This document shows, in pieces, positions 49,850 through 58,682 of a DNA stretch of 64,000 nt. The notes under the pieces were generated by a model, which was given only the letters and a program-made list of their open reading frames with translations, searched no databases and had not been told where the DNA came from. The position numbers and the translations under genes were made by a program. The stretch is taken from assembly GCA_963719285.1 (NCBI GenBank), contig CAVRBO010000001.1:1302001-1366000 (forward strand), read 5' to 3'. Source of the DNA: C-114 sp963719285. GTDB lineage: Bacteria; Chloroflexota; Limnocylindria; Limnocylindrales; CSP1-4. Each line of letters starts with the position of its first letter. Position 1 is the first letter of the stretch.

Positions 49850-51388
49850 CTAGGCCGACACCACCCTGTTCCGGCCCCCGCTCTTGGCGGCATAGAGGGC
49901 CCGGTCGGCGGCGTCGATGACCGAGCCGATGGGCTCGTCGGCGATGTGCGAGACGGCGACGCCCACGGATACCGTGACCGCCTGTACGCCGAGGCGGCTG
50001 AGGTCGAGTGCGCCGACGGCGGCCCGCACGCGTTCGGCGATCTCGATGGCGCCGCGCAGCGTCGGGTCGCGCAGGAGCACGGCGAACTCCTCGCCCCCGA
50101 AGCGAGCCGGCACGTCGTCGTCGCGGACGGCGGCGCCGACGGCCCCGGCGACCGCGCGGAGCACCTCGTCGCCCGTCCCGTGGCCGAACTTGTCGTTGAC
50201 CCGCTTGAAATGGTCGATGTCGATCATCAGGACGCCGAGGGCGTCGTCGGCCCGGCGGCGTCGGGCGAGCAGGCCGCAGAACTCGTCGAAGTAGCGTCGG
50301 TTGGGCAGGCCGGTGAGCGCGTCCGTGGAGGCGCGCGCCTCCGCCGCCCGATGCGAGTACGCGCGCTCGAGGGCGGCCGACGCCTCGATCGCGGCCCCGG
50401 CCAGGATCCGGGACGCGACCCGCGGCCACGGTTCGGCGGTCCGGCGCGACAGGACGATCGCGCCGACCACCTCTCCTTCGGTCACGAGCGGTGCGGCCAG
50501 CGTGTGGGCCAGGCCATATGTCTCGCGGACGCGCTCGGCGAGGCGATCTGCCACGAGCGCCGCGGGACCACGGCCGGCCCCAGCGACCGTCCCGTCGGGC
50601 AGGTCGTGACCACGCACGAACGCGCGGAGCGAGGCCACCGCGTCGAGCGCCGGCCAGGGTCTGCGGCGGTCACGCGTCCGGTCGGCGCCGCGTCGGTCGG
50701 GGGTCCGCTGATCGCGTGCGCGGCGGCCCGCCGGGCTACCCGCCGACCGGGGCTGCGGGCGCGACCCGACCGCCGTTCCGTTGACCACCTCGGCGGACGA
50801 GCGTCGCCGGTCCGCGCCGACGGCCACCCCGACCGGACTGCGCCGCGCGGCGACCGACGCCCGCGCCTGGCTCGCGGCCTCGATGGGCACGGCGACCGGG
50901 GACCGTGGCGCGGTCGGCGGATCGAGATCCGTGGGCGGCAGGATCGTCGTGGAGCTCGGCACGCCCGGGCGCCGGCTCACGAGCGTGGCCTCGAGGATCC
51001 GGGTGTCGGGGTGGAGTCGGACCACGACCGTGTGGTCGGCGCCGGTCTCGACGTCGAGCTCGTCCACGATCGCCTCGACGATCGCGTCCGGGGACACCGA
51101 ACGTGACAGGCCCTGGAGGATCCGGGCAACGCTCTCGGCCTCACCCCGCCGGCCCATCTCGCGACCCCGGACCGCCTCGCGGTGGAGGACCGCCGCGAAT
51201 CCGCCGATCGTCACGCACCCGGCGATGAGCCAGTCGACCGGCTGGCCGCGGTCGATGACGAGTCGCGCCGCTGCCAGGATGGCCAGCACGAGGAACGAGA
51301 GAGAGAGGACCCACCACGTCCGCCGGATGCGACGATCCTGCGGTTCCGTGTCGCGGGAGATGCGGGCGGTGGGGCCTGCCACGGCCAC
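49850..51388 (-). CDS. Diguanylate cyclase (GAF-GGDEF) membrane protein
   Basis: A 512-residue protein. Two membrane helices lie at about 26-46 and 52-68. A GAF-like sensor (about 80-330) is interrupted by a disordered Pro/Arg-rich insert (about 150-245). The GGDEF domain (about 345-510) carries an intact active site RFGGEEF, and a product-inhibition I-site RDDD exactly five residues before it. It would make cyclic di-GMP from two GTP with feedback inhibition. GTG 51388 starts the frame. A second diguanylate cyclase lies upstream on the same strand. Confidence 0.9.
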   Translation of the reverse strand: MAVAGPTARISRDTEPQDRRIRRTWWVLSLSFLVLAILAAARLVIDRGQPVDWLIAGCVTIGGFAAVLHREAVRGREMGRRGEAESVARILQGLSRSVSPDAIVEAIVDELDVETGADHTVVVRLHPDTRILEATLVSRRPGVPSSTTILPPTDLDPPTAPRSPVAVPIEAASQARASVAARRSPVGVAVGADRRRSSAEVVNGTAVGSRPQPRSAGSPAGRRARDQRTPDRRGADRTRDRRRPWPALDAVASLRAFVRGHDLPDGTVAGAGRGPAALVADRLAERVRETYGLAHTLAAPLVTEGEVVGAIVLSRRTAEPWPRVASRILAGAAIEASAALERAYSHRAAEARASTDALTGLPNRRYFDEFCGLLARRRRADDALGVLMIDIDHFKRVNDKFGHGTGDEVLRAVAGAVGAAVRDDDVPARFGGEEFAVLLRDPTLRGAIEIAERVRAAVGALDLSRLGVQAVTVSVGVAVSHIADEPIGSVIDAADRALYAAKSGGRNRVVSA

Positions 51389-51464
51389 AAGGATGGCAGC
51401 CGCGAGGGTCCGGCGCCAGAGCGCGCCGATAGTACCTCTGGGGTACGCGAGTAGTCCTTTGGTC

Positions 51465-53954
51465 CTATCCGCCCGGAGCGATCTCGGCCACGGTCTGATG
51501 GGCGCCGGTCTGGGAGGTGGTCTTGCGTCTCGGGCGGACGGGAGCGTGCGATCGGCCCTCGTTCACCCGGCCGGGCCCGCCGGCGGTGGCACGGCCGTGG
51601 CCGCCGGCATCCTTGGCCCGGTACATCGCCCCGTCGGCGGCCGCGATCAGCTCCGGACCGGTCCGTGCATCGAACGGGAAGGTCGCCTGCCCGATCGACG
51701 CGGCGACGGGCACCGACCCGCGGGTCTTGGACTCGTACGCGCCCTCGGCGAACGCCCGGATGATCCGGTCGGCCACCACGGTCGCCGCGGCCGCGTCCGT
51801 GTCCGGCAGAACCAGGGCGAATTCGTCCCCGCCATAGCGGGCGGGGATATCGGAGAGCCGGAGCGACGACCGGATGAGCTCGGCCGACCAGACGAGCACA
51901 CGGTCGCCGAACAGGTGGCCGAACGTGTCGTTCACGAGCTTGAAGTCGTCCAGGTCCACCATCAGCAGGCTGACCGGCGATCCGGAGCGCTGGGCGCGGA
52001 CCAGCTCCTCGCCGATCCGCTCGTGGACATAGCGGTGGTTGAAGAAGCCGGTCAGGTGGTCGCGGTCGGCGAGCTTGCGCGCGTCCTCGTAGAGTTTCGC
52101 GTTCTCGAGGGCCATCGCCGCCTCGTTCGCCATCGAACGGGCCAGCTCGAAGCGGTCCGGGTCGGGGGCTTCGGCCTGGCGCGAGATGAGCTCGACGAGG
52201 CCGATCGCCTCGCCCTTGGCCACCAGCGGGAACATGGCCATCCACTTGTCGTCGGTCTGCCGGAGCTGGGCGACCTCCGCCGGATCCGCCAGCGGATCCA
52301 TGACGTCGACGATCATCGTGGTCTGGTCCTCGAGCACGCGCCGGGTGGCCGGGAACTGCTCCAGCGGGAACCACGGCTCGAGCTCGGTCTTGACACTGTC
52401 CGGGAAGAAGCCCCAGGTGAGGATCCGGTCACCCGGGCGGTCCCAGTAGCTGATGGCGCACTGGTCGAAACCCATCGCGCCGGCGAGGTGCTTCGCGATG
52501 AGATCCGCGACCGTGAGCGGGTCGAGGCTGTGGGCGAGCTCGCCGCTCATGTCGAGCAGGCTCCGCAGTTCCTCGGCGAGGGCCTGGGTGCGGGCGAGCA
52601 GACGGACCGACTCGATCGCGGTGGCCGCCTGGTCGGCGAGGATCATGAGGACATCCAGGTCCTCGGCGTGGAACTGATCCAGGCCGAGCTTCGAGAGCGT
52701 GATCGCGCCGGTCACCCGCCCGTCGTAGCGCATCGGGACGACCAGCATCGACTCGTCCACCTGGTCGGTGCCGGGGATCGTGAATCCGCGCGGGTCGGCG
52801 TTCGCGTCGGGGATCAGGAGCGGCGTCCCGTGCTCCGCCGCCCAGCCCGTGAAGCCGGCCCCGAGGCGCGTCTCGAGCAAGGCCATGTCGACCTTCTCGT
52901 ACGCCCCCACCGTCCCCGCGAAGGCGATCGGGACGAGCTTGTCCGGTGGCTCGAGGGCGTACACCCGGGCGTTGTGGTAATCGATGATGTGGCGGGTCTC
53001 CTCCACGACCGCCTGGCCGACCGACTCCACCGAGTTCTGCCGGCTCATCCGGCCCGAGGCGGCCTGCAGGACGCTCATCTGGCCGGCCCGGGTGGAGGCC
53101 TGTTCGAACAGCTCGGCGTTGCTGATGGCGATCGAGGCGTGCGTCGCGAGCGCCCGGACGAACTCGATGTCGGCGTCCGTCCAGTGGTGCGGGGCGTTGG
53201 TCACGGCGCTCACGGCGCCGATGACCCGGTCGTGGCCGATGAGCGGGACGACGAGGTCCGCGGCGAAGTCGTCCGTGTCCGCGTACCGGCTTCGGAACAG
53301 CTGCGCCTCGTCGGAGGTCGCGTCGAGGTCGTCGCAGGCCCACGGGCGTCCCGTCTCGAACACTTCGCCGAACCAGCCTTCGTCGGCGCGAACGGTCGGC
53401 AGGCGCCCGGCGACCTCGGCCGTGAGCCCCGCGCAGGCCTCGACCTCGAGGACGTCGCCGTGGCGGATCCTGATCGTCACCCCGTCGACGCCCAGGATGC
53501 GATGCGTCTCCTGGACGACCGTCTGGAAGATCTCGGCCCGGTCGAACGTCCGGGTGAGCCGCTCGGCGATCGCCAGGACGGCCGTGATCCGCTCCTGGAG
53601 CCGTCCATCGGCCTCGGCCTGCACCGCGCGGGTCTGGACGAATCGCACGATCGAGATCCGCAGGATCACGGCGGCGACGACGAGGATGGACAACTCGATC
53701 AGCAGGATCAGGTCGCCGAAGACCCAGGTCTGGGTCGACATGGACGGGAGCATCGTCACGACCACCGTGAGCACGACGGTCGCGATCGCGGCGCGGACCG
53801 GGAGCAGCGCCGCCGCGACGAAGAGCGGGATGCTGGCGAGACCGACCGACATGAGCCCGCCGGCCGCCTCGGTCATGATCGAGTAGGCCAGCAGAGCGAA
53901 GATCGCGAGCGGGATCGAGGAGAACGGCAGTTCGGTCGGGGCACCGATGCCCAC
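51465..53954 (-). CDS. Diguanylate cyclase with three GAF domains
   Basis: An 829-residue sensor protein. About four membrane helices are in the first 105 residues; three GAF-type domains (about 115-280, 295-455, 465-630) lead to a GGDEF domain (about 640-800) with active RYGGDEF and an I-site RLSD five residues before it. The C-terminus is Arg-rich and disordered. GTG 53954 is the only start in this frame. A different frame from ATG 54162 gives a plausible disordered N-terminus and merges here if one base is shifted near 53950-54000, so the true N-terminus may be longer. It probably senses small molecules, heme or redox through the GAF domains. Confidence 0.88.
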   Translation of the reverse strand: MGIGAPTELPFSSIPLAIFALLAYSIMTEAAGGLMSVGLASIPLFVAAALLPVRAAIATVVLTVVVTMLPSMSTQTWVFGDLILLIELSILVVAAVILRISIVRFVQTRAVQAEADGRLQERITAVLAIAERLTRTFDRAEIFQTVVQETHRILGVDGVTIRIRHGDVLEVEACAGLTAEVAGRLPTVRADEGWFGEVFETGRPWACDDLDATSDEAQLFRSRYADTDDFAADLVVPLIGHDRVIGAVSAVTNAPHHWTDADIEFVRALATHASIAISNAELFEQASTRAGQMSVLQAASGRMSRQNSVESVGQAVVEETRHIIDYHNARVYALEPPDKLVPIAFAGTVGAYEKVDMALLETRLGAGFTGWAAEHGTPLLIPDANADPRGFTIPGTDQVDESMLVVPMRYDGRVTGAITLSKLGLDQFHAEDLDVLMILADQAATAIESVRLLARTQALAEELRSLLDMSGELAHSLDPLTVADLIAKHLAGAMGFDQCAISYWDRPGDRILTWGFFPDSVKTELEPWFPLEQFPATRRVLEDQTTMIVDVMDPLADPAEVAQLRQTDDKWMAMFPLVAKGEAIGLVELISRQAEAPDPDRFELARSMANEAAMALENAKLYEDARKLADRDHLTGFFNHRYVHERIGEELVRAQRSGSPVSLLMVDLDDFKLVNDTFGHLFGDRVLVWSAELIRSSLRLSDIPARYGGDEFALVLPDTDAAAATVVADRIIRAFAEGAYESKTRGSVPVAASIGQATFPFDARTGPELIAAADGAMYRAKDAGGHGRATAGGPGRVNEGRSHAPVRPRRKTTSQTGAHQTVAEIAPGG

Positions 53955-54292
53955 GCAGTCGGCGCGCCCGGTCGATCCGGTCGCCGACGCCGGCCCGGCG
54001 ACCGGCGGCGCGTGGCGGCAGCGGGGGCAGGACGCGTACGCGGCGCGCGCCGGTCGACGCGCCGGACGTGCTGGACGTGCTGGACGCGCCGGACGCGGCG
54101 GCGCGCACGGTCGGACTCGGACCTGCCGGCGTCGGCGCCGGGCGATCGGGCTGCGCGCTCATATCCCGGCAAGAGTCCCATGACCGTCGCCCCGCGACGG
54201 CTCCACGGTGGTACTCCCGGGTCGGCTCGAATGTACCGCTCCACGTTCGCCTCGGTGCGCAGCGGCGCCACCTCCGCAGGTTCGGAGGCGGG
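53955..54292. other. Noncoding or 5'-extension region between GGDEF and Mg-related genes
   Basis: This stretch holds a 12-base tandem array (GGACGTGCTGGA-type units at about 54066-54100) that encodes Ser/Ala/Thr repeats in the frame of ATG 54162 on the minus strand, the possible lost N-terminus of the GGDEF protein. No other feature is supported. Confidence 0.35.
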
Positions 54293-54322
54293 TTGCGATG
54301 GCCGACGGCGCCCGGCTACACT
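54293..54322 (+). promoter_or_regulatory. Promoter of the MgtE-N/CBS - Nramp operon
   Basis: TTGCGA (54293-54298), an 18-base spacer and TACACT (54317-54322). Transcription from it would give a leader of about 230 bases, which is long for this genome. Confidence 0.55.
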
Positions 54323-54329
54323 CGGCCCG

Positions 54330-54562
54330 GTCCCCGCCGATCGGCGCGCAAGGTCGCGCCTGCCGTCGGGTGCCGCTCGAGGTCGCATCGGAGGGATCAG
54401 TTCCCGGTGGACACCGGACCCAGTACCCGCGGCGCCCCGGCCCGGTTGGGCGGCGCCACGGCCAGACCCCAGGTCCGCGCCCGCTAGGGCGGTCGAGCCC
54501 TTCCCGGCACACGCCGGGCGGTCCCGCCACCCGTGGGCCAGGACCCGCCCGCGAGGTGGCAC
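54330..54562 (+). promoter_or_regulatory. Long 5' leader, possible metal-responsive RNA
   Basis: The roughly 230-base untranslated region before the MgtE-N/CBS gene is GC-rich and contains several pairing blocks (for example CCGGTGGACACCGG near 54407 and GGCGCC/GGCGCC around 54431-54457). A segment AAGGTCGCGCCTGCC is loosely reminiscent of the M-box start, and GTCGCATCGG then GATCAG of its later core, but the match is weak. A Mg2+ or Mn2+ riboswitch is a guess prompted by the downstream genes. Confidence 0.25.
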
Positions 54563-55834
54563 ATGCTGTACCTGAGCCAGGCGATCGGCCGGCCGGTACG
54601 TGACGTGAACGACGAGGACATGGGTGAGGTCGGCGACCTCATCGTCGCCCTCGGTGACCGCTATCCGCCGGTGACCGGGCTCGTCGTCAAGACCGACCGG
54701 CGCCGGATCTTCGTCCCGTGGACCTCGGTCGAGAGCCTCGACCCGAGCGGAGCCAAGCTGCGCAACGCGACCATCGACATCGGCAAGTTCCAGCAGCGTC
54801 CGGATGAGATCCTGCTTCGGGCCGACCTGATGGACAAGCAGATCGTCGACATCGACGGGCGCAAGGTCGTCCGGGTCAACGATCTGCGGCTCGACGAGGT
54901 GGGCGGGGCCCTCCACCTGGTGGCGGTGGACGTCGGCGGGGCGGGACTCCTGCGCCGGCTCGGCATCGAGGGGCCGTCTCGCTCGCTCGCTCGCAACCTG
55001 CGCCTTGCGGTCCCCGAGCGGTACATCGACTGGGAGGACGTGGACCCGGTCGAGACCTCGGTCGCCTCGATCAAGCTCCGGGTGCCCCACGCGGGCCTGG
55101 CCGAGCTCCATCCGGCCGACCTCGCGACGATCATCGACCAGCTCGCTCCGCGCGACCGGGCCGGCGTGCTCGCCTCGCTCGATGACGAGGCCGTGGCCGA
55201 CACGATCGAGGAGATGGAACCGGACACGCAGGTCGAGGTGCTCGAGGACCTCGAGCCGGCCCGCGCGGCGGACATCCTCGAGGAGATGTCGCCGGACGAC
55301 GCCGCGGACCTCGTGGCCGACCTGTCCGAGACGGCGCGGGACGAGATCCTGGCCCTCATGGAACAGGACGAGGCGGCCGAGGTGGCGGAGCTCCTCAGCT
55401 ACCCCGAGGACACCGCCGGCGGGATCATGACCACCGAGTTCGTGGCCGTGCCGGAGCACTTGACCGCCGCCCAGACGATCGACCGGCTGCGCGAGCTCGA
55501 GCCGGACGCGGAGACGATCTACTACGTCTACGTGACCGATGACGACGGGCGGCTGGTGGGCGTCCTGTCGCTGCGCGACCTGATCGTGGCCCGGCCCGAT
55601 CGCCCGATCTCCGAGGTGATGATCCGGGAGCCCGTCGTGGTCGACGTCCTCGCCGACCAGGATCACGTCGCCGAGGTCGTCGCCCACTACAACCTGCTGG
55701 CCGTTCCGGTCATCGACGACGAGGGCCGACTGGCCGGCATCGTCACGGTGGACGACGCGATCGACACGGTCCTGCCGACCTCCCGGAAGCGGCGCCTCCC
55801 CCGCCTCGTCCGGGGCCGGAGCGAGGACCGCTGA
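54563..55834 (+). CDS. Soluble PRC-barrel / MgtE-N / CBS-pair protein
   Basis: A 423-residue cytoplasmic protein with no membrane helix. Residues about 1-80 and 85-165 are two PRC-barrel-like beta domains (LYLSQAIGRPVRDVNDEDMG; VDIDGRKVVRVNDLRLDEVG). About 180-280 is the MgtE N-terminal superhelix with its repeating acidic motifs (LHPADLATIIDQLAP, LEPARAADILEEMSP, DDAADLVADLS). About 285-410 is a CBS pair (SYPEDTAGGIMTTEFVAV onward). In MgtE channels the N and CBS domains sense Mg2+ and close the pore, but here the pore is absent. ATG 54563 begins the homology. The Nramp-like gene follows by 14 bases, so this is probably its regulatory subunit. Confidence 0.9.
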   Translation: MLYLSQAIGRPVRDVNDEDMGEVGDLIVALGDRYPPVTGLVVKTDRRRIFVPWTSVESLDPSGAKLRNATIDIGKFQQRPDEILLRADLMDKQIVDIDGRKVVRVNDLRLDEVGGALHLVAVDVGGAGLLRRLGIEGPSRSLARNLRLAVPERYIDWEDVDPVETSVASIKLRVPHAGLAELHPADLATIIDQLAPRDRAGVLASLDDEAVADTIEEMEPDTQVEVLEDLEPARAADILEEMSPDDAADLVADLSETARDEILALMEQDEAAEVAELLSYPEDTAGGIMTTEFVAVPEHLTAAQTIDRLRELEPDAETIYYVYVTDDDGRLVGVLSLRDLIVARPDRPISEVMIREPVVVDVLADQDHVAEVVAHYNLLAVPVIDDEGRLAGIVTVDDAIDTVLPTSRKRRLPRLVRGRSEDR

Positions 55835-55848
55835 TCCGATGACCGATC

Positions 55849-57270
55849 GTGCCTGAGCTGCCGTCGGTCAAGGGCGTCGCCCGCACGGCGAGCGCCGGGG
55901 CCCGGAACGCCGTCGGCCGAGTGGGTCGCGTCCGTCAGCGGGTCGGCCCGCCGCCGTCGATCGGGCCCCTGTCCCGCCTGCGCGACCGGATCGAACAGCG
56001 CGAGTTCCTGCGCCTGCGCGGCCGATTCCGCGGTCGCAAGGGGATCGTCGCGTTCCTCGCCGTCATGGGGCCCGGGCTCATCGCCGGGATCGCCGGCAAC
56101 GACGCCGGCGGCATCACGACCTACTCGGTGCTCGGAGCGCGGACGGGCCTGACGCTGCTGTGGATCTTCCCCATCACCATCGCCATCCTGGCCATCGTCC
56201 AGGAGATGGTCGCCCGCCTGGGAGTCGTCACCGGCCAGGGCCTGTCCGACCTCATCCGGGACCGGTTCGGTGTCCGCTGGACGGTCTTCGCGATGGTCGT
56301 CCTGCTGATCGCCAACCTCGCGAACACGGTGGCCGAGTTCGCCGGTGCATCGGCTGCCCTGGAGATCTTCGGGATCCCCCGGGTCGTCGTCGTGCCGATC
56401 GTGGCGGTCGGGATCTGGGCGCTCGTGCTGTTCGCGTCCTACCGCACGGTCGAGCGGGTGTTCCTGTCCGTGTCGCTCATCTTCGTCACGTACATCGCCT
56501 CGGCCGTGCTCGCCCGTCCGGACTGGGGTCTGGTCGCCAGCTCGTTCGTGACGCCCTCGCTCTCGTTCAGTCCGTCGATCCTCCTGCTGATGGTCGCGGT
56601 CGTCGGCACGACCATCACGCCGTACATGCAGTACTACCTCCAGAGCGCCATCGCCGAGAAGGGGATCGACGAGGAGGAGCTCCGGCTCGAGCAGGCGGAC
56701 GCGATCGGCGGGGCCGTCTGGACCAACGTCATCGCCGTCTTCATCGTCATCGCGACGGCCGTGACGATCTTCGGGCATGGCGACATCACGACCGCGGCGG
56801 ACGCCGCCCAGGCCCTCAAGCCCGTCGCCGGCGACTTCGCCGAGCTGCTCTTCGCGGTGGGTCTCTTCGGAGCCTCCGTGCTCGCGGCGACGATCATGCC
56901 GATCTCCACCGCGTTCGTGATCTGCGAGGCGTTCGGCTGGGAATCCGGCGTGGGCAAGCGCTTCTCCGACGCCCGTGCGTTCTTCGGCATCTACACGTTC
57001 GTGCTGTTCTTCGGCGCGCTGATCGTGCTCGTGCCCGGGCTCGACCTGACCGGGGCGATCGTCGGGTCGCAGAACCTGCAGGGCCTGCTCCTGCCGGTGG
57101 TGCTCGTCTTCCTCGTCCTGCTCGTCAACGACCGGGCGCTCATGGGCCGCCACGCCAACGGCCGCAAGGCGAACGTCATCGCCTGGGTCGCCGTGGGCCT
57201 CGTCGTCCTACTCGACGCGATCCTGCTCGCGATCACCCTGCTCGGGGTGTTCGGTGTGACGTTCGCGTAG
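55849..57270 (+). CDS. Nramp-family divalent metal transporter, Nramp-related Mg type
   Basis: A 473-residue membrane protein with about eleven helices in the Nramp (LeuT-like) fold. A 55-residue basic N-terminus precedes helix 1. The helix 1 metal motif, DPGN in Mn/Fe Nramps, reads GNDAGG (GLIAGIAGNDAGGITTYS). The helix 6 motif, MPH in classical members, reads TPYM (GTTITPYMQYYLQSA). Loss of the methionine is the pattern of Nramp-related magnesium transporters, which take up hydrated Mg2+. Together with the MgtE-N/CBS partner just upstream, Mg2+ is the likely substrate (inference). GTG 55849 starts 14 bases after the upstream stop; no clear ribosome site, so coupling is likely. Confidence 0.88.
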   Translation: MPELPSVKGVARTASAGARNAVGRVGRVRQRVGPPPSIGPLSRLRDRIEQREFLRLRGRFRGRKGIVAFLAVMGPGLIAGIAGNDAGGITTYSVLGARTGLTLLWIFPITIAILAIVQEMVARLGVVTGQGLSDLIRDRFGVRWTVFAMVVLLIANLANTVAEFAGASAALEIFGIPRVVVVPIVAVGIWALVLFASYRTVERVFLSVSLIFVTYIASAVLARPDWGLVASSFVTPSLSFSPSILLLMVAVVGTTITPYMQYYLQSAIAEKGIDEEELRLEQADAIGGAVWTNVIAVFIVIATAVTIFGHGDITTAADAAQALKPVAGDFAELLFAVGLFGASVLAATIMPISTAFVICEAFGWESGVGKRFSDARAFFGIYTFVLFFGALIVLVPGLDLTGAIVGSQNLQGLLLPVVLVFLVLLVNDRALMGRHANGRKANVIAWVAVGLVVLLDAILLAITLLGVFGVTFA

Positions 57271-57634
57271 GGCCAGAGGCTCGCGATCTGGGCGTCCTAG
57301 CCACATCGTCATCAGGCGGTCATCCGACAGCAGTCGCCGTCCGAGAGCCGTCGATTCCGTGTCAGGCGCTTACGAAGCGGTCACATGACGCTCGCCGACG
57401 CCCTGCCAGAGCCGTGCATCGGGTCAGATGCGCACCAGGCGGGCGTACGTCAGCGCCCGGGTGTCAGGCGCCCTTCAGGCGGCACGGGACGCTCGCCGCG
57501 GTTCGAGGTGATGTCGAACGCCCGTGTGAAGAGCAGGTGGCGAGAACCGGAACGAGGTACCCCAGGCGCGGCCGCCGGGGAGCCCGGAGCGCGCCGCCCT
57601 GTGGTCCACGGGCCTGCAGCGAGCCCCCGTGCTC
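57271..57634. other. Noncoding region after the Nramp gene
   Basis: No coding frame with plausible composition. Several short repeated CAGGCG/GTCAGG pieces are visible at 57312-57480, but no clear terminator or RNA family. The dispersed repeat copy B begins at its right end, and the remaining 57796-57932 is also empty. Confidence 0.5.
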
Positions 57635-57795
57635 GCTGGGCGTGCCAACCGGCGAACGGGCCCGCATGAAACGGTCCACACCCTCGCGTTGGCACGCCCG
57701 GCGAGCGAACCGGCGGGTGAGCCCCCGTCCTGAGCCCACCGATCTCCCGTTGGCACGCCCGGCGAGCAGCGGCGCGTCTGGCGGGTCCGGGAGGT
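57635..57795. repeat. Dispersed extragenic repeat, copy B
   Basis: Second copy of the element at 49630-49790. The inverted unit GCGTGCCAAC is at 57640, and direct units TTGGCACGCCCGGCGAGC start at 57689 and 57750, keeping the 49- and 61-bp spacings. Sequence between units has diverged, so the copies are not recent. Confidence 0.8.
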
Positions 57796-57932
57796 GGGCG
57801 CGGCGCGCCACGCGGCGCCCGGCGTGGGCGGCACGTCCGCCAGGATGCGGCCCGACGCGCGCCGCCGCCCGGCGAACGACGACAAATCTGAGCGAGTGAG
57901 ACCTCGGCGCGCGACCTGCCCTGCGGGCTCGG

Positions 57933-58682
57933 CTACATCATCACCAGGCCGCCGTCGACGGCGAGCACCTGGCCGGTGATGAACGCCGCTTCGTCCGACG
58001 CGAGGAACGCGACGGCGGAGGCGATCTCCTCGGCCGTGCCGAAGCGCCCGAGCGGCGTCCGGTTGGTGATCTCGGCCTGGAGCGCCTCGGGCAGGTCCTG
58101 GGTCAGCTCCGTGAGCACGAACCCGGGCGCCACGGCGTTCGCGGTGATGCCGCGTGACGAGAGCTCACGGGCGGTCGCCTTGGTGAGGCCGATCAGGCCC
58201 GCCTTGGCCGAGCTGTAGTTCGCCTGGCCGATCTGACCCGCCTGGCCGGACACGCTCGTGATGTTGATGATCCGGCCCGACCGTGCCTTGAGCATCGGCC
58301 GGGTGACGGCCTTGATCGCGTAGAACGCCCCGAACAGGTTCGTCTCGAGGACCTCCCGCCAGGCGTCGACGCTCATCCGCATGATGAGATCGTCCCGGGT
58401 GACACCGGCGTTGTTGACGAGGATGTCGACCTTCCCGAACGCGGCCAGCCCGGCCGCGACCAGGGCCTCCGCGGCGGCCGGGTCCTTGACGTCGCCCTGG
58501 ATCGCGACCGCCCGCCGCCCCAGCGCCTCGACCGCGGCGGTGGTCTCCTGCGCCGCGGCCTCGTTGCCGCGATAGCTGAACGCGACGTCCGCACCCTGGG
58601 TCGCGAGGCGCTGCACGATCGCCCGGCCGATGCCGCGCGAGCCACCGGTGACGATCGCGCCCTTGCCGGTCAGGTCGATCAT
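57933..58682 (-). CDS. fabG: 3-oxoacyl-[acyl-carrier-protein] reductase
   Basis: A 249-residue short-chain dehydrogenase, the NADPH-dependent ketoacyl-ACP reductase of type II fatty acid synthesis. The cofactor loop TGGSRGIG is at 12-19, NNAG at 90-93, and the catalytic Ser143, Tyr156 and Lys160 (YSSAK) are present. The length and C-terminal ITGQVLAVDGG match FabG. ATG 58682 overlaps the fabH stop by four bases (ATGA), and it is the last gene of the fatty acid operon. Confidence 0.94.
   Translation of the reverse strand: MIDLTGKGAIVTGGSRGIGRAIVQRLATQGADVAFSYRGNEAAAQETTAAVEALGRRAVAIQGDVKDPAAAEALVAAGLAAFGKVDILVNNAGVTRDDLIMRMSVDAWREVLETNLFGAFYAIKAVTRPMLKARSGRIINITSVSGQAGQIGQANYSSAKAGLIGLTKATARELSSRGITANAVAPGFVLTELTQDLPEALQAEITNRTPLGRFGTAEEIASAVAFLASDEAAFITGQVLAVDGGLVMM

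Noticed and set aside
54330..54562. Definite M-box riboswitch
   Set aside because: The conserved core could not be aligned by eye beyond short, possibly random segments; kept only as a low-confidence leader.
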